From the NCBI GenBank assembly GCA_022828595.1, contig JAKGHH010000005.1:22147875-22211874 (forward strand): 64,000 nt of DNA. The letters run 5' to 3'. A model generated the notes under the pieces. It did not search any database. It worked only from the letters and a program-made list of their open reading frames with translations, and was not told the DNA's origin. The translations under genes and the position numbers were made by a program. Shown here piece by piece: positions 22,368 to 35,541 of this stretch. Within the stretch, counting starts at the first letter, position 1. The number at the start of each line of letters is the position of its first letter. The stretch comes from Nelumbo lutea (taxonomy: Eukaryota > Streptophyta > Magnoliopsida > Proteales > Nelumbonaceae).

Positions 22368-22378
22368 CAAGTGGGAGC
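22368..22378 (+). other. Cop-2 polypurine tract
   Basis: CAAGTGGGAGC four bases after the pol stop and directly before the 3' LTR. Confidence 0.85.
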
Positions 22379-24303
22379 TATTAGATAGTTTTGTATGCCC
22401 TTAGCTTCAATCTGATTTGATGTACTTTGGACATTTAGTGTAAATAAATAAAGTGCATGTTTGATTCATGTTGATTGGTATAATTCTGTGTAAGACCCTA
22501 AAACTGGACACTTATACAGACTTGTGTTAGTTTTAAATGTTCACAGTCATTGGATAAGTCTGGGGAGATTTATCCTACCAAGGCTGATACTGGTGTGCCA
22601 CCAAGTGTTGGGATGGCCTGTCTCAGCCACCAGGGTACGACCCAAGGCACATGCAGTATGGGATTAATTGAATCCTTGAATCGGACCAGTTTTTCAGTAT
22701 TGCCATGGACCTTGGAGATAGATGGGCAAAACTAGAAAGTTACACCTGACCCCTAGACTCGATTATGACACTTCACTAGGTGTCAGATCGGGCTGTCTTT
22801 GATATGTCTATCCATGAGATCCTTAGCGGAGGTCAAAATCTGGGCATGTTGGGGCAGTCTGAGAATTCATCTAAGTGAGTGATCATAGTGACAGGATCAG
22901 CCCCTTTGTCGAACAATGGTAATGATCGGGAATGCACTCTCTCTAATGGAAACCAAACTGCCGGCAGTTGATTTAAATCATTGGAATTTCATTTTGTAAA
23001 ATATATATATGTATATGTACGGTTTCAAAAAGTTTGCAAATAGTTTTAATTCCCGGGATCCATGTGAGTGGAGAGTGTGGCACTGTTCCTTGCAGCCGAG
23101 GGAGAGGTCCTCTCTTGTTGGGCAGTGCTTGATCAATAAGGGCTGAGAGGTTAAGTGTAAGACCATTTAGGATAATACCTAATGGGCTAATCTTGCACCT
23201 GCCCACAGTCCCTGGGTTTTTATAAGATGGCTTGGCCTACGGACCAGTTAATGTAAGTGTTGGGCCCATAGGGTCCATGTGATGGGCTCAGGGGTTCACT
23301 GAGTTTTTCAGTGAATTCGGCTGGGCCTTGTAATAAAGGCTGGGCCAAACCCATGTGGTTGGTGTGTAGATCAATGCTTGGGTCCCATGCCATATAAAGA
23401 AGTCCAACTGGCAGTAGATTGGAAACTAGTTAAACACTAAACACTTAATGGGCCAAAAGCCCATTATGAGCTGGGCTGATATGATCATCCATCTATGGGG
23501 CGAATCTGAGATTAGTGTTAGTAAAAGGATTGAGCCTTTAATCTTATCCACTCTGGGAGACCAAATTCAAATCATATTTGAATCTGGTAACCTCCTGATA
23601 AGATCAGGAGTAAACTAACTTAAGATAATCCTCTATCCAAATACTGATTTGGATTGGAATAACTCCTAATTAGGAGGTTTTCTTAATCAAGAGGAAAGGA
23701 GGAGAAACCCTAAGAGAAATACATCAGATTTCGATCCAGGGTTTTTGAGTAAGCAAGAAAGCATCCTGCGAATTGGGATTAAATCTCACAAAAACTCCAG
23801 AGAGAAGAGAAACAGTTCAGCCATCTTCATCCCAGGAGTTCTCCTCCAGCCACCGCCATTCCCTCTTGCAAGATTTGATCTTTGCTACAAAAGGAAGTCA
23901 AGAAATCAGTTCTTGACATCAGTCTTGCAGGAAAGACTGAAAAAGATTCGGTGTTCAGAGTTTCCAAAGGGTTCTTGCGAAGGATCCAGTGTGTAGGACA
24001 CACCCTGCTGGTTCCGTTCCACCCACAGCTGTGTCATCTTCAGCAGGAGTGGATCTTGGTTTCTTCTTTGGGCATGAACACCAACTTTGGGAGATACTGC
24101 TTCTCCGGCTCAGGTATATTCCTCCCTTTAACCTTTTGGTTCAGATCTGGTTCGATTATGGTTCAAGTAGGATCCCTGAATATTGTATTCTAAATTTAGG
24201 GAATATGATTCCTAGTTGGAAGAAGGTAGGAAAATTTTTGAAATTTGCCCACCCATTCCGCAACCTTATTGGCGTCCATTAGATGGATCCTATCATTCTT
24301 TCA
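22379..24303 (+). repeat. Cop-2 3' LTR (family B, 1925 bp)
   Basis: Full-length reference copy of family B in this window. It starts TATTAGATAG (TG changed to TA) and ends CATTCTTTCA. The dyads CTCCTGAT/ATCAGGAG and CTCCTAATTAGGAG lie near 23590-23680. The following bases GTTAA cannot be matched to a left duplication because the 5' LTR start is lost. Confidence 0.9.
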
Positions 24304-24362
24304 GTTAACACATAAGAAAGTGAAATTAAGGGTTGTCGCATGTGAAGTTTGTAACACATGCA
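24304..24362. other. 59-bp spacer, no repeat similarity seen
   Basis: Short AT-rich stretch between the Cop-2 end and the next LTR; probably the target DNA of both elements. Confidence 0.5.
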
Positions 24363-26133
24363 TGTTAGACAATGTATGCCCTTAGCTCCAATCAGATTGA
24401 TGTATATTTTGACATTTAATGTAAATGAATAAAGTACAAAATTGATTCATGTTGTCTATGGTGTGTTTCTGTGTAATACCCCTAAACTGGACAATTATGA
24501 GACTTTGTTAGTTTAGATTCTTAATAACCATTGGATAGACCTGGGAGGTTTATCCTGCCAAGGCTGACACTAATGTGCTGCTTAGTCGGTTGGGGTGGCT
24601 TATCTCAACTGCTAGGGTGAGACCTGAAGCACATGTCATGTGGGTTTGCTTGAAACCCTGAACTGGACCATTTTCCAGTTATACCCTAGACCAAGGAGAT
24701 AGATGGGCAAAACTAGAAAGTTACACCTAACCCCTATACTAGATTATGGTACTACACTAGGTGTTAGATTGGGTTGTCTTTGATATGCCAATCAGTGAGA
24801 TCCTTAGCGAGGGTCAAAACCTGGGTATGTTGGGGTAGTTTGAGAATTTTCCTGAGTGGGTGATCATAGTGACAGAATCAGCCCCTTTGTCGGACAAAGT
24901 GAATGATCGTGGAATGCACTCTCTCTGATGGAAACCTAAACTACCGACAATTGATTTCAAACTTGTTGATATTTGTTTTGCAAAATATATTTATATAGAG
25001 ATATACATATATATTATGGTTTCACAAAATGTTTGGAAAATATTTTAATTCCCGGGATCCATGTGAGTAGAGAGTGCAACACTGTACCTTGTAGCTAAGG
25101 GAGAGGTCCTCTCTTGTCAGATAGTGTTTGTTCATTATGGTCTGAGAGGTTAAGTGCAAGACCATTTAGGGCCTTTACCTAATGGGCTAATCTCAGTTAA
25201 GTCCATAGTCCTTGGGCCTTCATAATGTAGCTGGCCCCAGTGACTATTTTGTATAAATGTTAGGCCTGCTAAGAGCCCATAGTGATGGGCTCAGGGTTCA
25301 CTATCTTTAGCAGTGAATTCAGCCAAGCCTTGTAACAGATGCTAGACTGAACCCATATGGCTTTTGTGGAGATCTATGTTAGGGTCCCACGCAATACAAA
25401 GAAAGCCAAGCTAACCAACAAATTAAAGGAGAAGTGAGCCTGATAACTTAATGGGCCTAAAGCCCAATTTGATCTAGGTTAATTAGTTAATTAAAAGAGG
25501 GAAAATTTGAGATTAGATCTACTTCTAGATCAGCAAATGGATAAGATATGTCTTATCCACTTAAGAGTTCAGATCCAAATAAAGATTTGGATCAAAGAAC
25601 CCTTTCCTAATAGGATTAGGAAGATGATCTAGAGAAGTTATAATTAAAGGGAGAAATCCTTTTGTTAAACACTTTTTCAAATCCCAGATCTTCTCTCAAT
25701 TCGATCTCCATTGTCTTAAACTGATCAAGAATAGTTCTTGATTCTGATTCTTGCTAGAAGAGTCAGATCTGAAGTTGTGCTCACATCCCCTGCTGGATCC
25801 TAGCTGAAGGATTGCAATTCTTGATGAAGAATTGCTTTGCTGATCCTGCCTCATCCTAAGCGGTGTCATCTTCAGTAGAGGTGGGATTTGGTGACCTCGT
25901 TTGGCATGAACACCTACATTGGGAGCTACTTGTATAAATTCCATATTAGGTATATCCCTCCCTTAATCTTGGTTTCAGATTTGGTCTGGTTTGTTTCAAG
26001 AACGAATCTTGAAAAATGCAATTTTTCTAAATCAAAGAATAGGATTCTCAAAGGAAGAAAGAAATTTTTGAAATTTCGCCCAGCCACCCTACATGGTTCA
26101 GCCATCCATATGATGGATCTCCCTTCCCTTCCA
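24363..26133 (+). repeat. Lone Copia LTR, family C (1771 bp)
   Basis: Starts TGTTAGACAATG and ends CCCTTCCA, with no primer site after it and no polypurine tract before it, so it looks like a solo LTR. A duplication is not clear: ATGCA precedes it and ATGCG overlaps its last base (26133-26137), four of five matching. The dyad ATCCAAAT/ATTTGGAT near 25575 agrees with other family-C copies. Confidence 0.82.
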
Positions 26134-26723
26134 TGCGATGAATCATAAGTAGTATCACATAAGAAGTCACATAAACACCAACGCATGTGCCAAAGTTAAA
26201 TATTATTGAGAAAGATAAAGTTCAACGCAAATGCTAGATTATGTTTTTACAAAGTAAGACAAATGTCATCGCAAGTCCCTAGGTTATGTTTTTGAGCAAG
26301 CAAAAAGGTAATAAAGGTAATCACATGGAAGGGATTGAGTGCATTCAAATGTTAAGCGCCACCAAACAAGTACCTAGGTTTTGGGATGAAGAAAGGATTT
26401 TACCTTTCAATAAGTCGATTAATTTTTCTCTATCTTTAGGTTCTAACTTGGTAGATATGTACAATGGCCTCTTCTTCGTTCTTTCTACAGCCATGTTGAT
26501 TTCTTCCAACATAGTATTCTATGGTCTCCCCTTGTGTGCCATTTCTGTCCCTGTTATTGCAAATGAATTTTAGCAACTTGAGTTTTGTTATTAATCATGT
26601 GTTTACATCTTTTAGTGTTGTACCTTTGAGGTTGGTGATGTTTGTTTGTGCTATTAGAATGTCCTTTTATGAAGATTGCCTTGTAAAATAGAGCTACATA
26701 ATGTATCAGAGGTCATCCCAATT
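26134..26723. other. Unique sequence island, 590 bp
   Basis: No similarity to any other part of the window. It holds a 95-codon ATG frame (26286-26573) with a hydrophobic C-terminal third but no recognisable domain; a chance ORF is the simplest view. The stretch is either host DNA or a repeat represented only once here. Confidence 0.5.
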
Positions 26724-28485
26724 TAAGGAAGGCTAGATCCATCATATGGATGGCCGAACCATGCTATATGGTTGGGCTTAATTTCAAAAATTTCCTTGCA
26801 ACCTTCCAAGAATCGCATTCCCAATTTTAGAAAAAACTACATTTTTCAAGGATAGTTCTTGCATCGAAACTGAACTAATTCTGAAACCAAAAGAAAGGGA
26901 GAAGTATACCTGATATAGATTCCACAAGTGTAGCTCCCAAAGTGGTAGTTCACTCCCAAAGTGAGTCCCAAAGCTGGCCTCCACTGAAAATGGCACATCT
27001 TGAGATGAAGCCGTTTCAACAACACAATTTTCAGCAAAACTGCAATCCAAAAGATTGGATCAAATAGGGGAGGTGAGAATGATTTTTCTCTGATATTTTC
27101 TTGCAAAATTCAGAGATCAAACTTATCAAGATCAGTCTCAAGAAGGGGAGAACGAATTAGGGTTTCTAGGGTGGCAAGAGCAGAGAGAACTGAAAGTAAA
27201 ATGTGTAACTGGAGCAATTTTATCTCTCCTTTTATAAGCCTTAAGTAGCACCACTCCTAATGGTTGCTCCATACCGTTATCTAAGTGGATAAGACTTATT
27301 CTCTTATCCTAATGGTTGTTCCATACCATTATCCAAACCCATATTTGCCCAAGTCACATGACTGCTTAAGCTATCATGTGACCACTTGATTAATCCAAGT
27401 AATCATGGGCTTTAAACACATTAAAAAAGTGGATCACATCCCTAGGTAGTTGCTGGCCCATTTGGTTCACTTTGTATTGCGTGGGACCCCAACAATGACC
27501 TTGCATAAGCCCACATGGGTTAGGCCCAACCTTTATGAAAAGGCTTGGTCGAATTTATAGTTAAGTATAGTGAACCCTTGAGTCTATCAGTATGGGCTCT
27601 TAATGCATCCAAAATTTACATTAAATGTTCTTTGAGTCTAGCCATCCCATGAAGGCCCAACGATAATGAACTTAAGTAAGATATAGCCCATCATGTAAAA
27701 AGCCCTAAATGGTCTCTTACACTTAGCCTCTTAGCCCATAATGGTCAAACACTACCCGACAGGGAAGGACCGTTCCCTTGGCTGCAAGGTGCAGTGTTGC
27801 ACTCTCTGCTCGGATGGGCCCAAGGAATTAAAACCTTTTGCAAACATTTTTCTTAAAACATAATATATATTATCATATAAATATATTTTACATAAGAAAT
27901 CTCAAAATGGTTGAAGTTGACTGTTGGAAGTTTTGGTTTCCATCAGAGAAAGTGTAGTCCCGATCATTCACTTTGTCACTATGATCACCCACTCGATTGA
28001 ATTCTTAGACTGCCCCAACATACCCAAGTTTTGACCCCCAAAGGATTTAACTGATTGGCATATCAAAGACAGCCTGATCCGACACCCAGTGCAATACCAT
28101 AATTGAGTCTAGGGGCTAGGTGTATTTTCCAATTTTACCAATCAGTCTCCAAGGTCCAGGGCATAACTGGAAATTGGTCGGGGTTTAGTGTTTCAAACAA
28201 ACACACACTATATGTGCTTCGGATCCAACCCTGGCAGTTGAGACAAGCTGCCCCATCCTTCTTGGCAACACACTAATGTTAGCCTTGGCAGGATAAACTT
28301 CCCAAGTCTATCCAACAGCTGAGAACATTCTCAATTAACACCAATCTCATAATTGTCCAGTTTAAGGGGTAATTACATAGAAACACACCAATCATAATAT
28401 GAAACAATTATGTACTTTTACTCATTTACAATAAATGTATCAATACATCATTTTGATTGGAGCTAAGGGCATACACTGTCTAACA
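26724..28485 (-). repeat. Cop-4 3' LTR (family C, 1762 bp)
   Basis: Sense start TGTTAGACAGTG at 28485. The TATA box is CTTTTATA in this orientation at 27229-27236, sense TATAAAAG. Its U3 module is shortened compared with the 5' LTR of the same element. Confidence 0.87.
27229..27236 (-). promoter_or_regulatory. Cop-4 3' LTR TATA box
   Basis: Sense TATAAAAG, at the same LTR position as 52558-52565 and 58350-58357. Confidence 0.6.
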
Positions 28486-28496
28486 ACTCCCACTTG
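28486..28496 (-). other. Cop-4 polypurine tract
   Basis: Sense CAAGTGGGAGT, directly before the LTR start. Confidence 0.85.
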
Positions 28497-31400
28497 CACA
28501 ATTTGGTACAAGCCTCAATCACATACTATCCATGTGTTTCTCAAACACTTTCTATGCCAGTGGCTTAGTCAATGGGTTTACCACATTCTCCGTTGATGCT
28601 ACCTTCTGAATTTGGCCCCTCTACCAACAATCTCCCAAAGTACATGATACTTCCTCTCGATGTGCTTTGACTTCAAGTGGGCTCTTGGCTCCTTAGCCTG
28701 AGCAATGGCTCCAGTGTTGTCACACAAGAGTGGAATGGGTGATGTGTTAGATGGGACAATTCCTAATTCATGAATGTATTTTTTCATCCACACTGCTTAA
28801 TAGGCAGCTTCACTTATAGCAATGTACTCAACCTTGGTCGTGAAATCTACCGTGGACCCTTGTTTGTTACTTTTCCAACTAACTGCACAAGATCCCATCA
28901 TAAAGATGAAACCAAATGTAGACTTTCTATCATCTGGGTCTGATTGGAAGTTGGCATCAGTATACCCGACCATCTGTAGTGAACTACCATCGAAGATAAG
29001 ACAATACTCTTTAGTCCTCCAAAGGTATTTGAGTATGTTTTTCACGAAAGTACAATGCTCCTGTCCTGGGTTGACACATATCTACTTATCACGCTTACAG
29101 CCTAAGCAATGTCTGGTTGAGTGCACAACATGGCAAACATGATGCTTCCTACGATAGAGGCATAGGGAACCACTCTCATGCCCTCAATCTCCTTAGGGGT
29201 CTTGGGAGACATACCCTTGGAGAGAGTGACTCCATGTCTGAAAGGGACAAATCCCTTCTTGGAGTTCTCCATGTTGTACCTGTTGACAATCTTGTCAATG
29301 TAAGTAGATTGGGATAATCCTATTGTCCTCTTTGATCTATCTCTATAGAGTCAAAGTCCCAAGATGTAGGAGGCTTCTTCAAGATCTTTCATGGAAAATT
29401 GCTGCAAAAGATATACCTTCACCGTAGTCAACATTCCTACATCATTCCTAATGTGCAGATTGTCATCTACATACAGAAAAAGGAATGTAACCTTATCTCC
29501 CTCTAATTTCCTATAAACAAAGGGTTCATCCAAATTCTGCTCAAAGTCAAACTATTTAACTGTATAGTCAAATCGGATGCTCCAACTTGTAGAAGCTTGC
29601 TTAAGTTCATAAAGGAATCTGTTCAGTTTGCATAACATATGTTCCTGACTAGATGCAATAAAGCCTTGTGGTTGTTGCATATAGATATCTTCAATAAGAT
29701 CTTCATTCAAGAACATGTTTTTGACATCCATATGCCAAATTTCATAATCGTAGTGTGCTACTATGGTTAACAGAGTCTAAATGGATTTAAGGATGGCCAC
29801 TGGAGAAAAGTTTCCTCATAATCGTCTCCTTCTTTCCGAGTGTACCCTTTCTCTACAAGACAAACTTTATAGGTCTCAACCTTTACGTTACGGCCCTTCT
29901 TCCTCTTGTAGATCCATAACCAATTTCTTTCATCTCAAGGGGTGGGTCTACGAGATTCCAGACTCTATTGGTTTTCATTGAGTCCATCTCAACTTTCATG
30001 GCATCTACCCACTTCAAGGAATCTATGTCCAACATAGCTTCCACATAAGTCACGAGTTCTTCCTTACTGATCATGGCTTCCATCAAGTAACTTTCTTGAT
30101 CATAGCCATAATGAACTAGAGGCTAAGACACCCGGGTAGATCTTCTATGTTGGGTATTATCTAGAATCTATAGAACATCGCCCAGTACTCTTGAGCTCTC
30201 CTCATCAAAAACAATTTCCTAACAATGATCGTTCAAGATATAATCCTCTTCAAAGAAGTAGGAATTTCGACTACAAAACACTTTTTGTTCTCTTGGGTCA
30301 TAGAAAAGGTACCCTATAGTGCCCTTGGGGTAGCTTATAAATACGCAATGGTTGGACTTGGAATCCAATTTGCCTGCACTTGTTCTTTTAACATGTGCTG
30401 GACAACTCCAAATCTTTAAGTGTCTTACACTTGGTTTCTTATCAGTCCATAGCTCATAGGGAGTCTTAGGAATGGATTTAGTTGGAACCCGGTTCAACAC
30501 GTATATAGCAGTCCCTAATGCATGTCCTCAAAAGGATATAGGTAGTTCTGAATGGACGAGAAGTGATCGAACCATATCTAATAGAGTCCAGTTTCTCCTC
30601 TCCAACACACCATTTAATTGTGGTGTAGCAGGAAGAGACAATTGTGATATAATTCCATTGTCCTTAAGGTAGTCCCTGAATTCTCCGGAGACATGTTCAC
30701 CTCCTCGATCTGATCGAAGGGTTTTGATGTGTCTCCCCAACTATTTCTTGACTTCCTATCTAAACTCCTTGAAATTTTGTAATGATTCAAACTTATGTCT
30801 CATTAGGTACATGTAACCATACTGAGAATAATCATCGGTGAATGTTATGAAATAATAGTGCTGGTTGCAAGTCCTAACATTCATGGAACCACATACATTA
30901 GTATGTATAAGGTCAAGTGTGCCCATAGATCTTTTAGGCTTACCCGTAAATGGCCATTTAGTCATTTTACCCTGAAGGCAAGGCTCACAAGTTGGTAGAT
31001 CTTCTACAGTTAGAAAATCCAAAGGACCATCCTTCACTAGTCTTGTGATACAATCTATACTAATATGGCCAAGTTGGTAATGACGCAGGCATGTTGGATT
31101 AAACATATCATGTGATTTCTTCTTGGGGATAATTTCTGACATAGTTTTGGTTATGTTCATTTTAGAGAAGGACGGAGAACATAGAGACCATTCTCAAGTT
31201 TTCCATAGGTAAGGAATTTGTAATTCAATTTAATAGTAATCACATCACTAAACAAAACAGAATAACCATGCTTACACAATTTGGAAAATGAAATTAAATT
31301 TTTTCTTAGTAACGATACATAAAGACAATCTTTAAGGGTTACAATTCCATCTCTGAAAATTAAATCTATTGTTCCTATAGTAGTAGCTGCAACTATTGTA

Positions 31401-32353
31401 GTAGTCCCCAAGTAGAGCACCACCTCATCGTCATTTAACCTTCTACTTTTTTGAACCCCTGCAATGTATTACATGCATGAGTAGAAGCCCTAGAGTCAAT
31501 ACACTAGGATGCAGAAGTGACCAACATATTGGTCTCTATGACAAGAGATTTTATGTTACCTTCTTTATTCTTGTGAGATTCCAGATACTGAGGTCAGTTT
31601 CTCTTCTAGTGTTTGGTATGTTTGCAGAAGTGACACCCATCTAATGATTTGTCTTTCTTCTACCTTTTTGGCTTGCCTACTTTCTTTTGAGGCCTCTTCT
31701 TGCCCTTCCTCTTCTTTTTCCTGATTTGCCACCTTCAACAAGCATGGCTATCGACTTATCCTTTTTTATCAGTTCTTCATCTCTCTACAACATATTATTG
31801 AGTTCTTGAAGGCTAAATTTTAGCTTATTCATGTTTAGTTCATGACAAATTGATTGAAGGAGGGAGGCAAAGAGTTTAGGATGGCGTCAATTTTGGTGTC
31901 ATCGTCTAGCTAGAATCCAAGAGCCTCCAGTTTGTTAATATACCCCATCATTTGCATGGTGTGGTCATGGACCTGTTGGCTCTTGGTCATCCTTATGGTC
32001 ATCAATTGCTTGAGGACCTTCTGTCTAGCAGAATGATTATGATCTTCATACATAGTCTTTAGATTATCTAGAATATCTTTACAAATTTTGACCTTATTGA
32101 ATTGCCTCTAGATATTATTGTCTAAAGATGCTATGACATAACACCGAGCAAGAGAGTTCTTCTCCCATTCCTGACATTCCCTCCTACACACTTCAGAAGC
32201 CCTGTCACCCGAACGTTTTGGAGCTGGGTTCTTGGCAACCCTGTCCAAATTCTTGGACGTAAGGACTAGACTAAGGTTACGGTACCAGTTGGCATAATTA
32301 GGTCCCTTTAGTTTTTTGTTGTCCAACAATTTGGCAAATTGTCCGTGTGCCAT
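28497..32353 (-). pseudogene. Cop-4 gag-pol, all domains, many stops and frameshifts
   Basis: ATG 32353 (MAHGQFAKLL). In order: gag to about 31750; zinc knuckle CHFCKHTKH followed by a stop near 31610; protease near 31500; pre-integrase and integrase 31160-30220 (FITFTDDYSQYGY, GVLERRN with the glutamate kept); RT 30086-29100 with DVKNMFLNE for the usual DVKTAFLNG and intact YVDD near 29465; RNase H 29045-28500 with YTDANF, KVEYIA, LLCDN. This is the only copy here with no large internal deletion, but it has more than ten stops or frame changes. The C-terminus near 28500 is altered and the usual stop cannot be placed. Confidence 0.88.
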
Positions 32354-33162
32354 TTCTGATAAAAGGCAACAGTTATTAGTCCACAACCTAAAATTATTTC
32401 ATGTTATCTTACATAGAACGACCTTTTATCTATGTTCCATCTCCATTTATGCATCTCTGAGATTTCCCTCTTATCTCAATGATGATGACATGATGCATGC
32501 CCTTGGAAATATGGGAAATCACATAGGTAGCCAACTGTTTCAGCTACAAAACTCTACAACTTTCTTTGAAGGATCATGTATCCACCCATCCAAAGAGCTT
32601 TCCCTTTAGCCTCCATCAGACAAGGTTCATTGCCATTTTAGGTTAAACCTTTATGTCTGGTAAGTGCTGACCCATCATACCATGGACCCCAAAGTACTGT
32701 GAAAGAGTCTTCCATTTTAGGATAGGCCTCTCCCACCTTGGTCTATGATGTCTCTATCATTTCATGAAGCAATCCAACCAACTGGACCAGCAAAATGGAT
32801 AGCCCAATTTTATGGTGCATCTCCACCCACCTATGCAACCCGATTTCATGCTAATGACAGAAAGCCTTTAAAGAATTCATCATATGATATTCCCTATCAC
32901 TTTGCACTTGTATTAATCCGGAGGGAACTTGAAAAATAGTCCCTAGGTCTGATTTAGATCATACCAAAGTGTCTCCCACTGACTTTCATAAAGTCAAATT
33001 CAAATGGGCCCAAATCAGGCTAGGGTTCCGCGAGGTTCCTCTTAGATAGGAAGCTGATCAGGGGCCCACTAAAAAAGGGATATCATGCAATGATATTATG
33101 GGCATCATGGAAATGATGTTCATTCAGCCATGATGTTTACAGAGAGTCACATATGTCTAAAT
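32354..33162 (-). other. Cop-4 leader, primer site deleted
   Basis: The gag-proximal leader is clear, but in sense order the LTR end at 33163 is followed directly by a degenerate version of the second leader hairpin region (CATCATGGCTGAATG, near 33140). About 800 bases including the primer-binding site are missing. Confidence 0.75.
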
Positions 33163-34384
33163 TGAAGGGATGAGAGATTCATCATATGGATGGCCGAACC
33201 CTGTAGGAAGGTTGAGCGAAATTTCAAAAATTTCTCTCTCCCATATGGGAATCACATTCCCTATTTTAGAAAACTGCATTTTCAATGATCAATCTTTAAA
33301 CCAAACCGGACCAGATCTAAAACCAAAAGGGAGTAGAGGGATATACCTGATACGGAGTAATAGAAAACCCCCAATGAAGGTGTTCACACCCAAGGAGAAG
33401 ACCAAAGACTGCTTCCACTGAAGATGACACGGTGTGAGGTGAAGTAGAATCAACAGGATGATTCTTCAGCAAGAACCGAATTCTAATGGAGAGCAGGTGA
33501 GCACGAGTTCAGATTGCCTTTTCTAGCAAAAGGCAATATCAAGAACTGTTCTTGATCACTCTCACTAGTGGAGATCGAACTAGGTAGGGTGGCAAGAGCA
33601 GGAAAGAATTACAGCAGAAGACAGTGCAGTCAAACTGTGTTGTCTTTCTCTATAATTCAGCAAACTGTTAGATGATCTGGAGGTTTGCCCTACTCTTCTA
33701 TTTATAGCCTTAAAGAGAGGTTCTCCTAATCCCATTAGGTGTTTCCTAATCCAAATCTTATATTTGGATCTGGACTCTCTTTTAAGTGATAAGGATAATC
33801 CCTTATCTTATCTGTAAATAAAGATCAGCCTTCCTAATCTAATTAGGAGTTTCCTGATCCAAATCTTTATTTGGATCTAAACTCTTTCAGTGGATAGGGA
33901 TAATTCCTTATCTTATCTGCTGATCCAAATCCCAGAACCGCCCTCTTTTAACTAATCTTATTAAACCATTTCGAATTGGGCTTTAGGCCCATTAAGTCTA
34001 TGTGCTCACTTATCCTCTCAATCTGCTGCCTAGTTGGTTATCCTTGTATGGCATGGGACCCAAACATTGATCTACACATCAGCCACATGGGTTCAGTCCA
34101 GCATCTATTACAAGGCCTGGCCAAATTCACTATAGGAGGCAGTGAACCCCTGAGTCCATCACCATGGGCTCTTAATGGGCCCAACATTTACACTAAATGG
34201 TCCTTGGGTCACCTTATAAAAACCCAAGAACTGTGGACAGATACAAGATTAGCCCATCAGGTTTACCCTCAATGGTTTTACACTTAACCTCTTAGCCCAT
34301 AATGATCAAACATTGCCCGACAAGAGAGGACCTCTCCCTCGGCTACAAGGTAGAGTGCTACACTCTCTACTCACATGGATCCCG
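33163..34384 (-). repeat. Cop-4 5' LTR, partial
   Basis: Sense end CATCCCTTCA at 33163. Interrupted at ATGGATCCCG by the forward LTR. It contains two complete U3 dyad modules (33720-33930) directly upstream, in sense order, of TATA box TATAAATAG (33698-33706). Confidence 0.85.
33698..33706 (-). promoter_or_regulatory. Cop-4 5' LTR TATA box
   Basis: Sense TATAAATAG, identical to that of the forward family-C LTR at 35752-35760. Confidence 0.65.
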
Positions 34385-35025
34385 TGTTAAACAGTGTATG
34401 CCCTTAGCTTTAATTAGAATGATGTACATTATGACATTTAATGTAAATGAATAAAGTACATATTTGATTCATGTTATTATGGTGTGTTTCTATGTAATAC
34501 CCTTAAACTAGACACATATGAGACTCGTGTTAGTTTAGAATCTTCATAGTCGTTTGATAGATCTGGGGAAATTTATCCTGCCAAGGCTAACACTGATGTG
34601 TCGCCAAGTTGGTTGGGGTGGCTTGTCTCAGCTTCCAAGGTGAGACCTTAGGTACATGTAGTGTGGGTTTTCTTGAAACCCTGAACCAGACCAGAATTCT
34701 AGTATTGCCCTAGACCTTAGAGATAGATGGGCAAAATTGGAATGTTACACCTAACACCTAGACATGATTATGATAATTAACTAGATGTTAGATTGGGCTA
34801 TCTTTGATATGTCAATCAGTGAGATCCTTAGAGGGGGTCAAAACTTGAGTATGTTGGGACAATCCGAGAATTCATCTGAGTGGGTAATCATAGTGATAGG
34901 ATCAGCCCCTTTGTCGGACAAAGTGAATGATCGGGGATGCACTCTCTCTGATGGAAACCAAAACTACCGGCAGTTGATTTCAACCGTTGAAATTTGTTCT
35001 GCAAAATATAATTTTATTGAGATAT

Positions 35026-35031
<6 letters not shown>

Positions 35032-35057
<26 letters not shown>
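35032..35057. repeat. AT dinucleotide tract in LTR
   Basis: TA microsatellite at the position seen in other Copia LTRs of the window. Confidence 0.8.
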
Positions 35058-35061
<4 letters not shown>

Positions 35062-35541
35062 TATGGTTTCAAAATGTTTGCAAAATGTTTTAATTCCTGG
35101 GATCCATGTGAGTTGAGAGTGCAACACTGTACCTTGCAGCCGAAGGAGAGGTCCTCTCTTGTCGAGTAGTGTTTGATCATTATGGGTTGAGAGGTTATGT
35201 GTAAAACCATTGAGGGTTAAACCTGAAGGTCTAATCTTGCATCTGCCCACAGTCCTTGGGTTTTTATAACATGGCTTGACCCAGGGACCATTTAGTGTAA
35301 ATGTGGGGATCATTAAAAGCCCATGGCGATGGACTCAGGGGTTCACTGCTTCCTACAGTGAATTTGGCCAGGCCTTATAACAGAGGATGGGCTGAACCCA
35401 TGTGGCTGATGTGTAGATCAATGTTTGGGTCCCATGCTATACAAGGATATCCAACTGGGCAGCAGATAGGAGGATGAATGAGTAGATGGACTTAATGGGC
35501 CTAAAGCCCAAAAGATGGACTTTTGGGATTCATATCAGTAG

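Larger units (their letters stand above)
11931..24303 (+). mobile_element. Cop-2: Copia element (family B) split by Cop-3
   Basis: Forward element: truncated 5' LTR 11931-12866, short leader, gag-pol 13083-15869 continuing at 22132-22364, polypurine tract and 3' LTR 22379-24303. The two halves fit because the RNase H frame and the 5-bp duplication ACAAC continue exactly across Cop-3. Three deletions are visible: LTR to leader at 12865, integrase to RT at 15125, and loss of the LTR start at Gyp-1. Confidence 0.9.
26724..34384 (-). mobile_element. Cop-4: Copia element (family C), least internally deleted
   Basis: Reverse element: 3' LTR 26724-28485, polypurine tract, gag-pol 28497-32353 covering all domains, short leader and partial 5' LTR 33163-34384. 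The forward LTR at 34385 cuts off the 5' LTR start. The primer-binding site is missing. LTR ends are degenerate (left end TAAGGAAG instead of TGAAGG), so no duplication can be shown. Confidence 0.88.

Noticed and set aside
26286..26573. 95-codon ATG frame with a hydrophobic end in the unique island
   Set aside because: No recognisable domain or second copy to compare; kept only as a note on the island.
34380..34384. TCCCG as the target duplication of the forward family-C LTR
   Set aside because: The right end of that LTR is lost at 35910, so no partner can be shown.
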